64,000 bases of DNA from Amycolatopsis pretoriensis (GTDB taxonomy: Bacteria; Actinomycetota; Actinomycetes; Mycobacteriales; Pseudonocardiaceae): NCBI RefSeq assembly GCF_900107925.1, contig NZ_FNUJ01000010.1:124001-188000 (forward strand), read 5' to 3'. The notes beneath the pieces are model-generated. The model was not told where the DNA came from. It ran no database searches and saw nothing but the letters and a program-made list of their open reading frames with translations. Position numbers and translations under genes: made by a program. Positions within the stretch are counted from its first letter, which is position 1. Each line of letters opens with the position of its first letter. This document shows positions 51,296 through 59,739 of this stretch, piece after piece.

Positions 51296-54040
51296 TTAGC
51301 CGTCCGACTCAGCGGAGGGGAGGTACGCCCCCGGCACCTGCTCGGGCGCCACGACCTGGTTCTCACCCGGGTAGGGCTGGGACCACCCGTGCGTCTGGTA
51401 CCACGTGAAGTGGTTCATCTGCGCGGGGTTGGCGTAGTCCGCGACGGCGTTCGGGCCGGTCAGACGCTGGTGCGTCGTCCATTCCTGCCACTGCTCCGCC
51501 ACCTGCTTCTTGTCCGCGGGCACCGCCGAGGACGGCACCGGCGCCGCCGCCGGGTTCGCCGCGGCCGGGGTGTCCGGACCGCACGACGGTTGCGTCGCCA
51601 GCCCGCCCGTCAGCGACGTGCGGTTCGGCAGCGCGGTGAACGGCGTGTAGTCCGGCTTCTTCGTGAAGGCCGCGCTCATCGGCGTCGCCGCGCTGTCCTT
51701 CTGGTTCATCGGCTTGACCCCGAGGATCTGCTCGATCGTCCGGACCATCGTGATCTGCGAGTAGTAGTGGCTGTCGACGACGCCGTGCTGGGCGTAGGGG
51801 CTGATGATCTGCACCGGCGCCCGGTGCCCGTCGACGTGGTCCAGACCGGCCTGGGAGTCGTCCTCGACGACGAAGATCGCCGAGTCCTTCCAGTACTGGC
51901 TGTGCGAAATCTCGTCCACGATGCGACCGACGGCGAGGTCGTTGTCGGCCACCTGGGCGGCCGCGTTCGGCGGGCCGCCGGTGTGGTCGCTGGACAGCCA
52001 GAACATGTTCAGGTTGGCCGGCCCGTTCTTCTCGAAGTCGTTCTTCCAGATCTGGTACCGGTAGACGTCCGGCACCGCCGTGTCGAACTTCGGGAAGCCC
52101 GGCACCGAAACGTCGTTCAGCGACGGGATCGGCGACGACGACACCAGCGGGTAGGCCGTCGGCTCACCCGTGGCCGCCATGTTCTTGGCGTCGCAGTACA
52201 GGTTCTGCCAGCTCGCCCCGGCGGGCTTGGTCAGGAACTGCTGGAACTCGCCGAAGTCGCGGACCGACTTCCCGGCCGCCTGCGCGCCGGTCCAGAGGAA
52301 CCCGGAGCTCTGGTGGCCGAGCGCGTCGTCCTCGGTGTCGTAGCTGCGCAGGTACTCCCCCGCCGACGACTCGGTGTACTCGGGGTTGTCGGCCTGCATC
52401 AGCCAGTTGTGGCCCTCGGCGGAGTTCGTGCCGATGTCGTAGGTGTTGTCGTACAACCCGAACTGCTTCTCCAGCGCGTGCTGATTCGGCGTCACGTTCT
52501 CGCCGAACTGCGTCACGCTCGGGTCGCCGTTGCCGCGCGCGTCGTCACCGAAGACCTGGTCGTAGGTCCGGTTCTCCTTGACCAGCAGGAAGACGTGCTT
52601 GATCGTCGACGGGTCGCCGAGACGCGCGGGCACCGGCACCGGGCTGCGGTGGCCGTTGTCCGTGGCCAGCTGGACCGAGTCGTTCGTCCAGCCGTTCTGC
52701 TTGAACACCTGCGCGGTGTAGCCGCGGATCGCGCGGTCGTCCGGCAGCCGGAACTTCTGCACGCTCGACGTCGTGTCGTGCGTGCCGTGCCCGGCGGCCG
52801 TGGTGGGCCGGAGGGCGTCGATGCCGCGGGTGTTGGAGACGACGACGTCCTTGCCGACCGTGGTGATCGCGGTCGGGAAGTAGTCGGTCGGCAGCAGGCC
52901 GACGTAGCTCACCGGCTCCTGCGCCCGCTCGAAGCGGTAGACGGCGACCGCGTTCGCGCGGCCGAGCGTCACCAGCAGATGCCCGTCGCCGGTGAGGGTG
53001 ACACCGTCCGGCTCGTACCCGACCGAAGCCTGCGGCCACGGCTGCGTCGCGATGGTCTGGACGACCTTGTCGCGGGCCGGGTCGATGACCGAAACCGTGT
53101 TGCTCGCGGTGTTCGTGACGAACAGCGCACCCTTGGCGGAGTACACCGCGGTCGGGTGCAGGCCGACGTCGATGCTCTTCGGCGCGGCGGTCGCGTTCGC
53201 GAGGTCGATCACGCTGACCGTGCCGCTGGTCGTGGCGCCGGTGAACTGGCTGGCCGGCACCTGGGTGTTGTAGGAGTTCAACGTCGGCTCGCCGGGCTTG
53301 GCCGGGTGACCGCCTTCGTTGCTGACGTACAGCTTGTCGCCGACCTTCACCAGGTCGCGCGGCGCGTTGCCGACGGCCCAGCTCTGCTTGATCGTGCCGG
53401 TCGCCGCGTCGAGGGCGACGACGCGGTTCTGGCCGTTGACCGCCGAGTACACAGTGGACGCATCGGACGAGAAGACCGCCTGCGCGACCAGCGCGTGCTT
53501 GGCGCCGTCCGCCGGGATCTTGACCGACGTCGGCGCGGCCACGGTGCCGTCGGGGTTCACCGTGAACTTCGTGTAGCCGTCGGTTTGGGCCAGCCACAAC
53601 GACTTCCCGTCCGGCGAGTACGTCGGGCCTTCCTGCCCGACGTCGTTGCCGGCGATGCGCAGGTTCGCCGTCGCGGAGTTGCCGACGAGCTGCTGCACCT
53701 TCCAGTTCTTCAGGTCGACGACGGTGAGCGCGATGCCGCCGTCGGTGGTGAGCGCGGCGAGGTGGCTGCCGTCCGGGCTGACCGCGGACGCCATGATCTT
53801 GCCGTTGTTCACGACCAGGCGGTCACCGATCGGCTTGATGTACTGGTCCGCGGAGACGACCTGGCCGTTCTCGGTGACCTGGCCGACGTGCTCCTCGCCG
53901 AACTGCGCCGTCGACGCGACACCGACGCCGGTGCCGGTGGCGACGAGCACGAGCGTGGCGGAGCCGGCCGTCGCGTAGCGCAGCCGGTGGCCGCTGCTCC
54001 GGCTCTTCCCGGCACGCCGTCTGCGGCGTGTTACCTGCAT
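51296..54040 (-). CDS. Exported beta-propeller / phosphoesterase fusion protein
   Basis: A 914-residue protein with an Arg-rich N-terminus and one hydrophobic segment (about 23-43) that acts as signal or anchor. Residues about 70-440 hold YVTN/YncE-type beta-propeller repeats (VSPDGSHLAAL, DVGLHPTAVYSAKGALFVTN). From about 480 a phosphoesterase domain of the acid phosphatase/phospholipase C superfamily starts (LLVKENRTYDQVFGD, SAEGHNWL, VVEDDSQAGLDHVDGHRAP), with the usual metal-binding Asp and His residues. It acts outside the membrane on an unknown phosphoester. It lies 4 bp after the ABC permease gene, as last gene of that operon. Confidence 0.88.
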   Translation of the reverse strand: MQVTRRRRRAGKSRSSGHRLRYATAGSATLVLVATGTGVGVASTAQFGEEHVGQVTENGQVVSADQYIKPIGDRLVVNNGKIMASAVSPDGSHLAALTTDGGIALTVVDLKNWKVQQLVGNSATANLRIAGNDVGQEGPTYSPDGKSLWLAQTDGYTKFTVNPDGTVAAPTSVKIPADGAKHALVAQAVFSSDASTVYSAVNGQNRVVALDAATGTIKQSWAVGNAPRDLVKVGDKLYVSNEGGHPAKPGEPTLNSYNTQVPASQFTGATTSGTVSVIDLANATAAPKSIDVGLHPTAVYSAKGALFVTNTASNTVSVIDPARDKVVQTIATQPWPQASVGYEPDGVTLTGDGHLLVTLGRANAVAVYRFERAQEPVSYVGLLPTDYFPTAITTVGKDVVVSNTRGIDALRPTTAAGHGTHDTTSSVQKFRLPDDRAIRGYTAQVFKQNGWTNDSVQLATDNGHRSPVPVPARLGDPSTIKHVFLLVKENRTYDQVFGDDARGNGDPSVTQFGENVTPNQHALEKQFGLYDNTYDIGTNSAEGHNWLMQADNPEYTESSAGEYLRSYDTEDDALGHQSSGFLWTGAQAAGKSVRDFGEFQQFLTKPAGASWQNLYCDAKNMAATGEPTAYPLVSSSPIPSLNDVSVPGFPKFDTAVPDVYRYQIWKNDFEKNGPANLNMFWLSSDHTGGPPNAAAQVADNDLAVGRIVDEISHSQYWKDSAIFVVEDDSQAGLDHVDGHRAPVQIISPYAQHGVVDSHYYSQITMVRTIEQILGVKPMNQKDSAATPMSAAFTKKPDYTPFTALPNRTSLTGGLATQPSCGPDTPAAANPAAAPVPSSAVPADKKQVAEQWQEWTTHQRLTGPNAVADYANPAQMNHFTWYQTHGWSQPYPGENQVVAPEQVPGAYLPSAESDG

Positions 54041-54044
54041 CGGG

Positions 54045-55388
54045 TTATCCCTTCGTGGTGGTGAGCAGCTCGACGTTCCCGTCGAACTGCCAGAGCGGGT
54101 TGGGTTGGTCCCCCGCGGGGGTCCGCACCTGGAAGTAGCCGTTCACTTCCTTCGGTCCGTCGCCGTCGGCGACGTACCGCCCGTCCGAGGTGATGTCCAG
54201 CTGGTAGATCGCCTGGCCCGTCGCGTCGACGCCCGGCAGGTGCCAGGAGACGACGCACCGCCAGTCGTTGCCGGGCCCGTCCGGCGCGACCAGGCCGTCG
54301 CCCTTGGTGCACGCGGCCGACGCGGCCAGCTGCTCCTCGGTGACGTCGGGCCGGTTGAGCTGCCCGGCCTGCAGCCGGTAGAGGTGGGCGAAGGCGGTGG
54401 CGACCGACCGCTGGACCTTGTCCAGGTCGATCCCGGACCCGGTGGCCGGCGTGGCGAGCGCGACGATCCCCGCCGTCACGGCGAGCAGCGCGACCAGCGG
54501 CAGGACACCGAGGGTGAGCGCGCGGCGGCCCCCGCCGTCGTGGGCGGGGTTGGTGAAGTCGCGGCGCACGAAGAGCAGGTAGGCCAGCGCGGTCGCGACG
54601 ACGGCCCACGCGAGGCTGACGCCGACCGCGATCAGCAGCGGCCCGAGCTGGGCGGGGTCGGTGAACAGGCCGTTCCACGCGATGAAGGCGTAGCTGGGCA
54701 GGGCGAGCCGGACGGCGACCGGCAGCGGCAGCAGCTGGGCCAGTGCCAGCACGAGCGCGACGACGGCGGGCAGCAGCAGCCCCATCGGCGAGCGGCCCCA
54801 GAGCACCGATCCGAGCAGCCCGATCGCGCCGAGGGCGAGCGTCGGGGCGAGCACGCAGACCCACGCGAGCAGGACCTGCACCGCGGCGTCGCCCGGGGCC
54901 AGGGAGTGGCCGTCGAGGCCGACCAGCGGCCGGCTTCCCGCCGCGAGCACCCCGCCCACCGCACCGGAAACGGCCATCCCGGCGACGAGCACGAGGATGG
55001 CGGTCAGGCTGGCAAGCGCTTTCGCGACGAAGATCCGCCGCGGCGAGCGGACCGCGACCAGCAGGTGGCGCCAGGTGCCGAGCCGGTCTTCGGAGGCGAA
55101 GACGTCCCCGGCGACGACCGACGTCAGCAGCGGCAGCGCGTACGTGCCGGCGAACCCGAGCATCACCAGCGGTCCCGCCCAGCCGGTCGCGTTCATCCAC
55201 CGGCCGAAGAGGGTGTCGACGGGCAGCGAACTCTGCTCGCTGACCACCGCGACGAACAGCGCCGGCGCGATCCAGCAAGCGAGCACGAGCAGGCGGATGC
55301 GCCAGGCGGCGAACAGCTTGACGAGCTCGAAGCGGTAGCCGCGGGTCACCGGGACGGGCCGGGCGGCTTCCGTGAGGGTCGCGGTCAT
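54045..55388 (-). CDS. ABC transporter permease with C-terminal extracytoplasmic domain
   Basis: A 447-residue ABC-2 type permease. About six hydrophobic segments lie in the first 310 residues, including an N-terminal MTATLTEAARP leader and the YALPLLTSVVAGDVFASED segment. The last about 130 residues are hydrophilic with two Cys (ASAACTKGDG and WRCVVSWHL) that could form a disulfide outside the membrane. The added domain is uncommon for this permease class. It overlaps the ATPase stop by 4 bases and is followed at 4 bp by the exported phosphoesterase. Confidence 0.88.
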   Translation of the reverse strand: MTATLTEAARPVPVTRGYRFELVKLFAAWRIRLLVLACWIAPALFVAVVSEQSSLPVDTLFGRWMNATGWAGPLVMLGFAGTYALPLLTSVVAGDVFASEDRLGTWRHLLVAVRSPRRIFVAKALASLTAILVLVAGMAVSGAVGGVLAAGSRPLVGLDGHSLAPGDAAVQVLLAWVCVLAPTLALGAIGLLGSVLWGRSPMGLLLPAVVALVLALAQLLPLPVAVRLALPSYAFIAWNGLFTDPAQLGPLLIAVGVSLAWAVVATALAYLLFVRRDFTNPAHDGGGRRALTLGVLPLVALLAVTAGIVALATPATGSGIDLDKVQRSVATAFAHLYRLQAGQLNRPDVTEEQLAASAACTKGDGLVAPDGPGNDWRCVVSWHLPGVDATGQAIYQLDITSDGRYVADGDGPKEVNGYFQVRTPAGDQPNPLWQFDGNVELLTTTKG

Positions 55389-56302
55389 CGGCCGGCCTCC
55401 GGCTGTTCGGTGAGGGCGAGGAAAGCGGCTTCCAGCGGCGACACGACGGGCGCGAGCTCGCGCACCGCGATGCCGTCCTTCGCCAGCCGCAGCACCAGTT
55501 CGTCGAGCGCGGGGGTCAGCGCGCGCACCACGAAGACGTCGGCCTCGGGATCGGCGACGCGGACCCCGGGCGCGGCGGCGACCAGGGCGCGGGCTTTGCC
55601 CGGGTCGGAAGTGCGCAGGCGGTGATCGAGTTCGCCGTTCTCGGCCGAGAGCTTGCCGAGCGGGCCGGTGAAGACGACGCGGCCGGTGGCGAGGATGGTG
55701 ACCTCGGAGCACAGCGCTTCGAGGTCGTCCATCCGGTGGCTGGAGAGCACGACGGTGGTGCCCTCGGCGGCGAGCCGGTCGAGGACGCCGTGGACGTGCT
55801 TCTTGCCGGCCGGGTCGAGGCCGTTGGCCGGCTCGTCGAGCACCAGCAGGCGCGGCTCGGTGAGCAGGGCCGCGGCGAGCCCGAGGCGCTGGCGCATGCC
55901 GAGGGAGAAGCCGCGCACGCGGTCGTCGGCGACGTCGGTGAGCCCGACTTCGCCGAGGACGCCGTCGATCTTCGGCGTCTTGCGGTCCCGGCCGTGCAGG
56001 CCCATCAGCGCGGCGAGGTTCTGCCGGGCGGTGAGCGACGGGTAGAGGCCGGGACCGTCGACGAACCCGGCGACCCCGCCGAGGTTCCTGCCGACCGGCG
56101 CGCCGAGGATCTCGAGGCTGCCCTCGTCGGCGACGGCCAGGCTGAGCAGCAGGCCGAGCAACGTCGTCTTGCCGGCGCCGTTCGGGCCGACGAGGCCGTG
56201 GATGTGGCCGGGCGCCACGTCGAAGTCGATGCCGTCGAGCGCGACGACGTCACCGAAGCACTTCGTGATCCCGCGCGCTCTCACTGCCAGGGGTGCGTCC
56301 AT
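55385..56302 (-). CDS. ABC transporter ATP-binding protein (DrrA/BcrA type)
   Basis: A 305-residue ATPase. Walker A is GPNGAGKTT (39-47), the signature is FSLGMRQRLGLA (the SxGM variant typical of DrrA/BcrA exporters), Walker B is LLVLDEPANGLD, and the H loop is SSHRMDD. A C-terminal extension of about 80 residues follows. I chose ATG 56302. It works with the overlapping permease and probably exports a lipid or antibiotic-like substrate. Confidence 0.92.
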   Translation of the reverse strand: MDAPLAVRARGITKCFGDVVALDGIDFDVAPGHIHGLVGPNGAGKTTLLGLLLSLAVADEGSLEILGAPVGRNLGGVAGFVDGPGLYPSLTARQNLAALMGLHGRDRKTPKIDGVLGEVGLTDVADDRVRGFSLGMRQRLGLAAALLTEPRLLVLDEPANGLDPAGKKHVHGVLDRLAAEGTTVVLSSHRMDDLEALCSEVTILATGRVVFTGPLGKLSAENGELDHRLRTSDPGKARALVAAAPGVRVADPEADVFVVRALTPALDELVLRLAKDGIAVRELAPVVSPLEAAFLALTEQPEAGR

Positions 56303-56548
56303 GGGTTCCTTGCTTTCACTCTGCGGCTCGAGCAGGAAACTTAGGCACCGCAAATTACGGCGGCGGGCGAGCAGGGTGAACAGGGTCCGAACGGCAGCCG
56401 ACCGGCGCCCGCCGAGGCGGTGAAATGTCCGGGTTAAGCCGGTCCCTTACGGCGAGTTAACCGACCGCTTGTCTGTCCACAGTGGATCCGATGGATCTCC
56501 ACCCCGGTCTCCACCCGGCGGAGGTCCTGCTCCACCCGGGTCCCGCCC

Positions 56549-56554
56549 TAGCGT
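56549..56554 (+). promoter_or_regulatory. Candidate -10 box (TAGCGT) for the small membrane protein
   Basis: CCCGCCCTAGCGT ends here, 32 bases before the ATG, matching the word at 46533-46544. The rest of the 284-bp gap 56303-56586 holds a TCCACAGTGGA palindrome (56476-56486) and several TCCACCC words, without a gene. Confidence 0.4.
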
Positions 56555-56586
56555 TTCCTCGTCGGAACACGAGGAGGGAAACGGAC

Positions 56587-56703
56587 ATGGGTGAAGTCGT
56601 CCAGTTCATGCTGCTGCGGTTCGCGATCATCGGCGGCGGGGTGCTGCTGCTGCTGATCGTGCTCGGGGTGATCGCCGTCGTCTTGAAGAAGGTCGGGCGG
56701 TGA
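56587..56703 (+). CDS. 38-residue single-span membrane protein
   Basis: MGEVVQFMLLRF starts a 38-residue peptide with one hydrophobic helix (about residues 12-33) and a basic KKVGR tail, as in many actinomycete small membrane proteins. A strong GAGGAGGG ribosome site and a candidate -10 box support expression. It abuts the convergent response regulator stop with no gap. Function unknown. Confidence 0.7.
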   Translation: MGEVVQFMLLRFAIIGGGVLLLLIVLGVIAVVLKKVGR

Positions 56704-57354
56704 TCACCGCTTCGGCTGCAGTCCGTGCCGTTCGGCGTAGCGCAGCGCCTCGACGCGGTTGCGCACGCCGATCTTGGCGAAGGCGTTGTTGATGTGCGTC
56801 TTGACGGTGGCCTCGCCGATGAACAGCTCGGCGGCGATCTTCGCGTTGCTCAAGCCGGCGGCGATCAACCCGAGGACTTCGGCCTCCCGCGCGGTGAGGC
56901 CGTCCGGAAGGCTTTCCTTGCGCGGCTTCACCCCGGAGAGGGCCCCGGCGACCTGGCGCGAGACGTCGGCCCCGAAGGTGAGCTGCCCGGCGACGACGGC
57001 CCGCAGCGCGGCGCCGATCTCGTGCCGCCCGGCGTCCTTGGTGAGGTAGCCCTTGGCCCCGGCGGCGAGCGCCCCGGCGATCGACTCGTCGTCGGAGTAC
57101 GTGGTGAGCACGAGCACGGCGACGCCGGGGTGTTCCCGCGTCAGCCGTTCGGTCGTCTCGACGCCGTTCAGCACGGGCATGTTCAGGTCCATCAGGACGA
57201 CGTCGAGGCGGTCGAGTTCGCCGGCCAGGGCGAGCGCCTGCTCGCCGTTCGCGGCCGAGCCGACGACGTCGACGTCGTCGAGCAGGCCCAGCAGCGCGAC
57301 CAGGCCTTCGCGCACCACCTGCTGGTCGTCCACCACCAGCACCGCGATCGTCAT
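56704..57354 (-). CDS. NarL/LuxR-type response regulator (orphan)
   Basis: A 216-residue response regulator. The receiver has Asp9/Asp10 and the phosphorylation Asp56 (VVLMDLNMP); the output is a LuxR helix-turn-helix (LTAREAEVLGLIAAGLSNAKIA). No kinase gene adjoins it: neighbours are a 38-residue membrane protein and a divergent membrane protein. Either its kinase is elsewhere or the membrane proteins feed it. Confidence 0.92.
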   Translation of the reverse strand: MTIAVLVVDDQQVVREGLVALLGLLDDVDVVGSAANGEQALALAGELDRLDVVLMDLNMPVLNGVETTERLTREHPGVAVLVLTTYSDDESIAGALAAGAKGYLTKDAGRHEIGAALRAVVAGQLTFGADVSRQVAGALSGVKPRKESLPDGLTAREAEVLGLIAAGLSNAKIAAELFIGEATVKTHINNAFAKIGVRNRVEALRYAERHGLQPKR

Positions 57355-57389
57355 GATCGGCAGTCTGCCGCATCCGGGAGGATGGGCGG

Positions 57390-58064
57390 GTGCTGATCCC
57401 CGAAAGTGTCCGGACCCACTGGTGGCGCGGCGCGCTCGTGGTGGTGGCGGTGGTCGTGGTCTGCTTCTCGACGAGCCCGTTCGGCGGGCTGTTCGGCCTG
57501 GTCCCGCTCGTGGTCTGGAGCACGCTGGCGCCGTCGCGGCGGTCCGGGCTGATCGTCGGGGCGGTGCTGCTGGCGCTGCTGGCGTGGTTCGTGCTGCCGG
57601 GCGCGCTGGGTCTCGCCGGGCGCTGGGTGCCGGCACCGATCGAGATCTACTGGCTGCACACGACCATCGCGGCGGTGGTGTGCGCGATCGGCGCCCGGCG
57701 CGGGTTCGTCGGGCTGTTCCTACTGGTCATCGCCGGATTCATCGTGACCGGCGGCGCGCTCTTCGCGGCTTACGAGTCCCCGCCCGGCTGCGAAGGAGTG
57801 GCGCCCGGTCCCGCGCAGTTGCGGATTACTCGCGACTTCAACTGCGGCTCGCACAACTGCTGGGGCGTCCTGGAGACCACCGGCGACCGCGCCCCCGAGG
57901 TGATGCGCGACTACCTCGTGGCCCGGCACTTCACGCCGGCGCCGACGATCAACCGAGTTCCGCGCTACTGCCGGACGACGGGGCTCCTCGTGGAGCACGA
58001 GGTCTGCGTGGACGTCTGGCCGCTCGGGCCGGCCGCGGCGCGGGTGGAGTGGTACGTGAACTGA
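57390..58064 (+). CDS. Hypothetical membrane protein with Cys-rich C-terminal domain
   Basis: A 224-residue protein. Four hydrophobic segments fill residues about 10-130, then a soluble C-terminal region of about 90 residues contains several Cys (PPGCEG, FNCGSHNCWG, RYCRTTG, HEVCVDV) that probably form disulfides outside the membrane. I do not recognise the family. It starts with GTG 57390, 35 bp from the divergent response regulator. A strong hairpin follows. Confidence 0.7.
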   Translation: MLIPESVRTHWWRGALVVVAVVVVCFSTSPFGGLFGLVPLVVWSTLAPSRRSGLIVGAVLLALLAWFVLPGALGLAGRWVPAPIEIYWLHTTIAAVVCAIGARRGFVGLFLLVIAGFIVTGGALFAAYESPPGCEGVAPGPAQLRITRDFNCGSHNCWGVLETTGDRAPEVMRDYLVARHFTPAPTINRVPRYCRTTGLLVEHEVCVDVWPLGPAAARVEWYVN

Positions 58065-58069
58065 GGGAA

Positions 58070-58104
58070 GGTGGCGCGGCGGGTTCCGGAGCCGCCGCGC
58101 CACC
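58070..58104. terminator. Bidirectional hairpin between membrane protein and deacetylase genes
   Basis: Perfect 13-base GC-rich arms (58070-58082 GGTGGCGCGGCGG and 58092-58104) with a 9-base loop fill the 45-bp convergent gap. Confidence 0.65.
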
Positions 58105-58109
58105 GGGCC

Positions 58110-58766
58110 TCACCCGGGCGCGACCGCGCGGCCGGTCTGCGGCGAGATCATGCCCGCGCACAATCCGCGTTGCGCCAGGGTCTGCGCGATCCGCGGGATG
58201 GCGGCCAGCGTGTTGGCGGGCCATTCGTGCATGAGGATGATCTGGCCGTTCCCGAGGCGGGCGTTGGCCTGCACGATGGCGTCGACGCTCGCGTTGTTCC
58301 AGTCCTGCGAGTCGACGTCCCAGATGATCTGCCGCAGGCCGTACTTGGCCTCGACGGCCTGCAGTGTCCCGTTGGTTTCCCCGTAGGGCGGCCGGAACAG
58401 CTTCGGCGTCCCACCCCCGGCGGCCGCGATGGCTTGCTGGGTGCGGGAGACCTCGGAGTCCATTTGGGACTGGCTCTGCTGCGTGAGGTGCGGGTGGGTG
58501 TAGCTGTGGTTCCCGACCCACATCCCGGCACTGACTTCGGCCCGCACTTGAGAAGGATAGGCGGCGGCGTACTGCCCTTCGTTGAACATGGTGGCGCGCA
58601 GGCCGTTCTGCCGCAGCGCGTTGAGCAGCGACGGGGTGTGCGCGTTGGATGGACCGTCATCGAAGGTGAGCCCGACGTACCCACCGCAGGCAGCGGCGTG
58701 CGCGGGAGTGGTGCTTATTGCACTGGTCATCGCGAGCAGCGCGGCCGCGAGGATTGTCATGCGCAT
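58110..58766 (-). CDS. Secreted polysaccharide deacetylase (NodB domain, CE4)
   Basis: A 218-residue protein with a signal peptide (cleavage near Ala26, TPAHAAA) followed directly by a NodB domain. Metal-binding and catalytic motifs are TFDDGPS (Asp36, Asp37), HSYTHP (His87, His91), RPPYGETNG and ILMHEWP. CE4 enzymes deacetylate xylan, chitin or peptidoglycan; next to a xylanase, acetyl-xylan esterase is the likely role. It begins 3 bp after the xylanase stop, so the two form an operon. An ATG six bases downstream (58760) is an alternative start. Confidence 0.92.
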   Translation of the reverse strand: MRMTILAAALLAMTSAISTTPAHAAACGGYVGLTFDDGPSNAHTPSLLNALRQNGLRATMFNEGQYAAAYPSQVRAEVSAGMWVGNHSYTHPHLTQQSQSQMDSEVSRTQQAIAAAGGGTPKLFRPPYGETNGTLQAVEAKYGLRQIIWDVDSQDWNNASVDAIVQANARLGNGQIILMHEWPANTLAAIPRIAQTLAQRGLCAGMISPQTGRAVAPG

Positions 58767-58769
58767 CGG

Positions 58770-59429
58770 TCAGCCCACCGAGATGTTCGAGTTGCCGCTG
58801 CTCTGGTACCCCTCGGTGGCGAGGATCATGTAGTAGTTGAAGCTGCCCATGCGCATGCCGTAGCGCGCCCAGGCGTCGAAGTGGTTCCCGGTGGTGATGC
58901 TGCCCCCGGTGCGCTTTTGTTGCCGCACGGACCAGTACTGGTTGAAGGTCTTGGTCCCTTCGACGGAAGGGGCGTTGTAGCGGGTGGTCTGGTAGACGTC
59001 GTAGGTGCCGCCGTCGCTGGTGACGGTGCCCTTGTAGGTGCCGGTGGGCCGGTAGGTGCCCCAGTTGTCGACGATGTAGTACTCGACGAGCGGGTTCGAG
59101 GTCCAGCCGTAGAGGGCGAGGTAGCCGTTGCCGGAGGGGTTGAAGCTGCCGGAGTAGTTGACGGTCCGCCGGCTCCCGTTGCTCCACCCCTTGCCACCGA
59201 CGAAGTTCCCGACGTTGCTCCAGTTCATCCGGTAGTTCCCCCCGGACCCGAGCGTCATCTGCACGGACCCGCCACCATCGGTCCAGAAGGAGTAGTAGTA
59301 ACCCCCGTTGTTCCCGGTCTGGCTGGTGGTGATGACGGTATCGGCCCGCGCGGTCCCGGGCAGCAAGGCGGCGACCAGCGCAAGGGCGGCCCCACCGGCG
59401 AAAACCCTGAAGCGGTTCTTGGTGAGCAT
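58770..59429 (-). CDS. Secreted endo-1,4-beta-xylanase, GH11
   Basis: A 219-residue protein with a signal peptide (about 1-29, GTARAD junction) and a single GH11 jelly-roll domain of normal length, without a carbohydrate-binding module. The two catalytic glutamates are Glu116 (PLVEYYIVDNWG) and Glu206 (ILATEGYQSSG); YSFWTDGGG near the start and PSVEGT are further hallmarks. It hydrolyses internal xylan bonds. GAGGAGG precedes ATG 59429. First gene of the xylanase-deacetylase operon, with a GAAACTTTC-type box upstream. Confidence 0.96.
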   Translation of the reverse strand: MLTKNRFRVFAGGAALALVAALLPGTARADTVITTSQTGNNGGYYYSFWTDGGGSVQMTLGSGGNYRMNWSNVGNFVGGKGWSNGSRRTVNYSGSFNPSGNGYLALYGWTSNPLVEYYIVDNWGTYRPTGTYKGTVTSDGGTYDVYQTTRYNAPSVEGTKTFNQYWSVRQQKRTGGSITTGNHFDAWARYGMRMGSFNYYMILATEGYQSSGNSNISVG

Positions 59430-59495
59430 GCTTCCTCCTCATCGAGGCCTGGCGATGGGTAAAGCATGTGATCGGGAAGAGTGGCGGGACAATGA

Positions 59496-59513
59496 CTTTC
59501 GGAAAGTTTCGCG
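59496..59513 (-). promoter_or_regulatory. GAAACTTTC-type box upstream of the xylanase
   Basis: On the minus strand the region reads CGCGAAACTTTCCGAAAG, containing GAAACTTTC and a CTTTCGGAAAG imperfect symmetry, 67 bases before the xylanase start. From memory, similar CGAAA/GAAACTTTC boxes mark regulated xylanase genes in Streptomyces. Confidence 0.45.
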
Positions 59514-59694
59514 AGTACGGCAGTGATTACCAACTCACCAGCAGACGAGCCAACGCGTCCACAACCTGCTGGTGCACCAGCTCCACGACGGCGGCCTGGC
59601 CGAAATAGCCATCGCGACGTCGGCCACGATGGTGACCGGTGACGTCGCCCAGGAGCTGTCGCTCCGGCGGAAGACCGCGCGCGTCCTGGCCGAT

Positions 59695-59725
59695 GGCGGG
59701 TGGTGCCCCCTCGGCACCACCCGCC
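59695..59725 (-). terminator. Hairpin terminator after the FtsX-type permease
   Basis: Perfect 13-base arms (59695-59707 GGCGGGTGGTGCC and 59713-59725) with a 5-base loop, 14 bases past the permease stop. Confidence 0.6.
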
Positions 59726-59739
59726 TTCCACCCCCGCAG

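Larger units (their letters stand above)
59430..59739. other. 310-bp gap upstream of the xylanase operon
   Basis: The right part holds the permease terminator (59695-59725) and the left part the xylanase promoter region with its GAAACTTTC box. Between them (59527-59690) is a stretch with strong third-position G/C in one plus-strand frame (around HQLHDGGLAEIAI) and a competing minus frame ending at TAA 59529-59527. I see no start with a ribosome site and no family, so this may be a degraded gene or simple GC bias. Confidence 0.4.
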
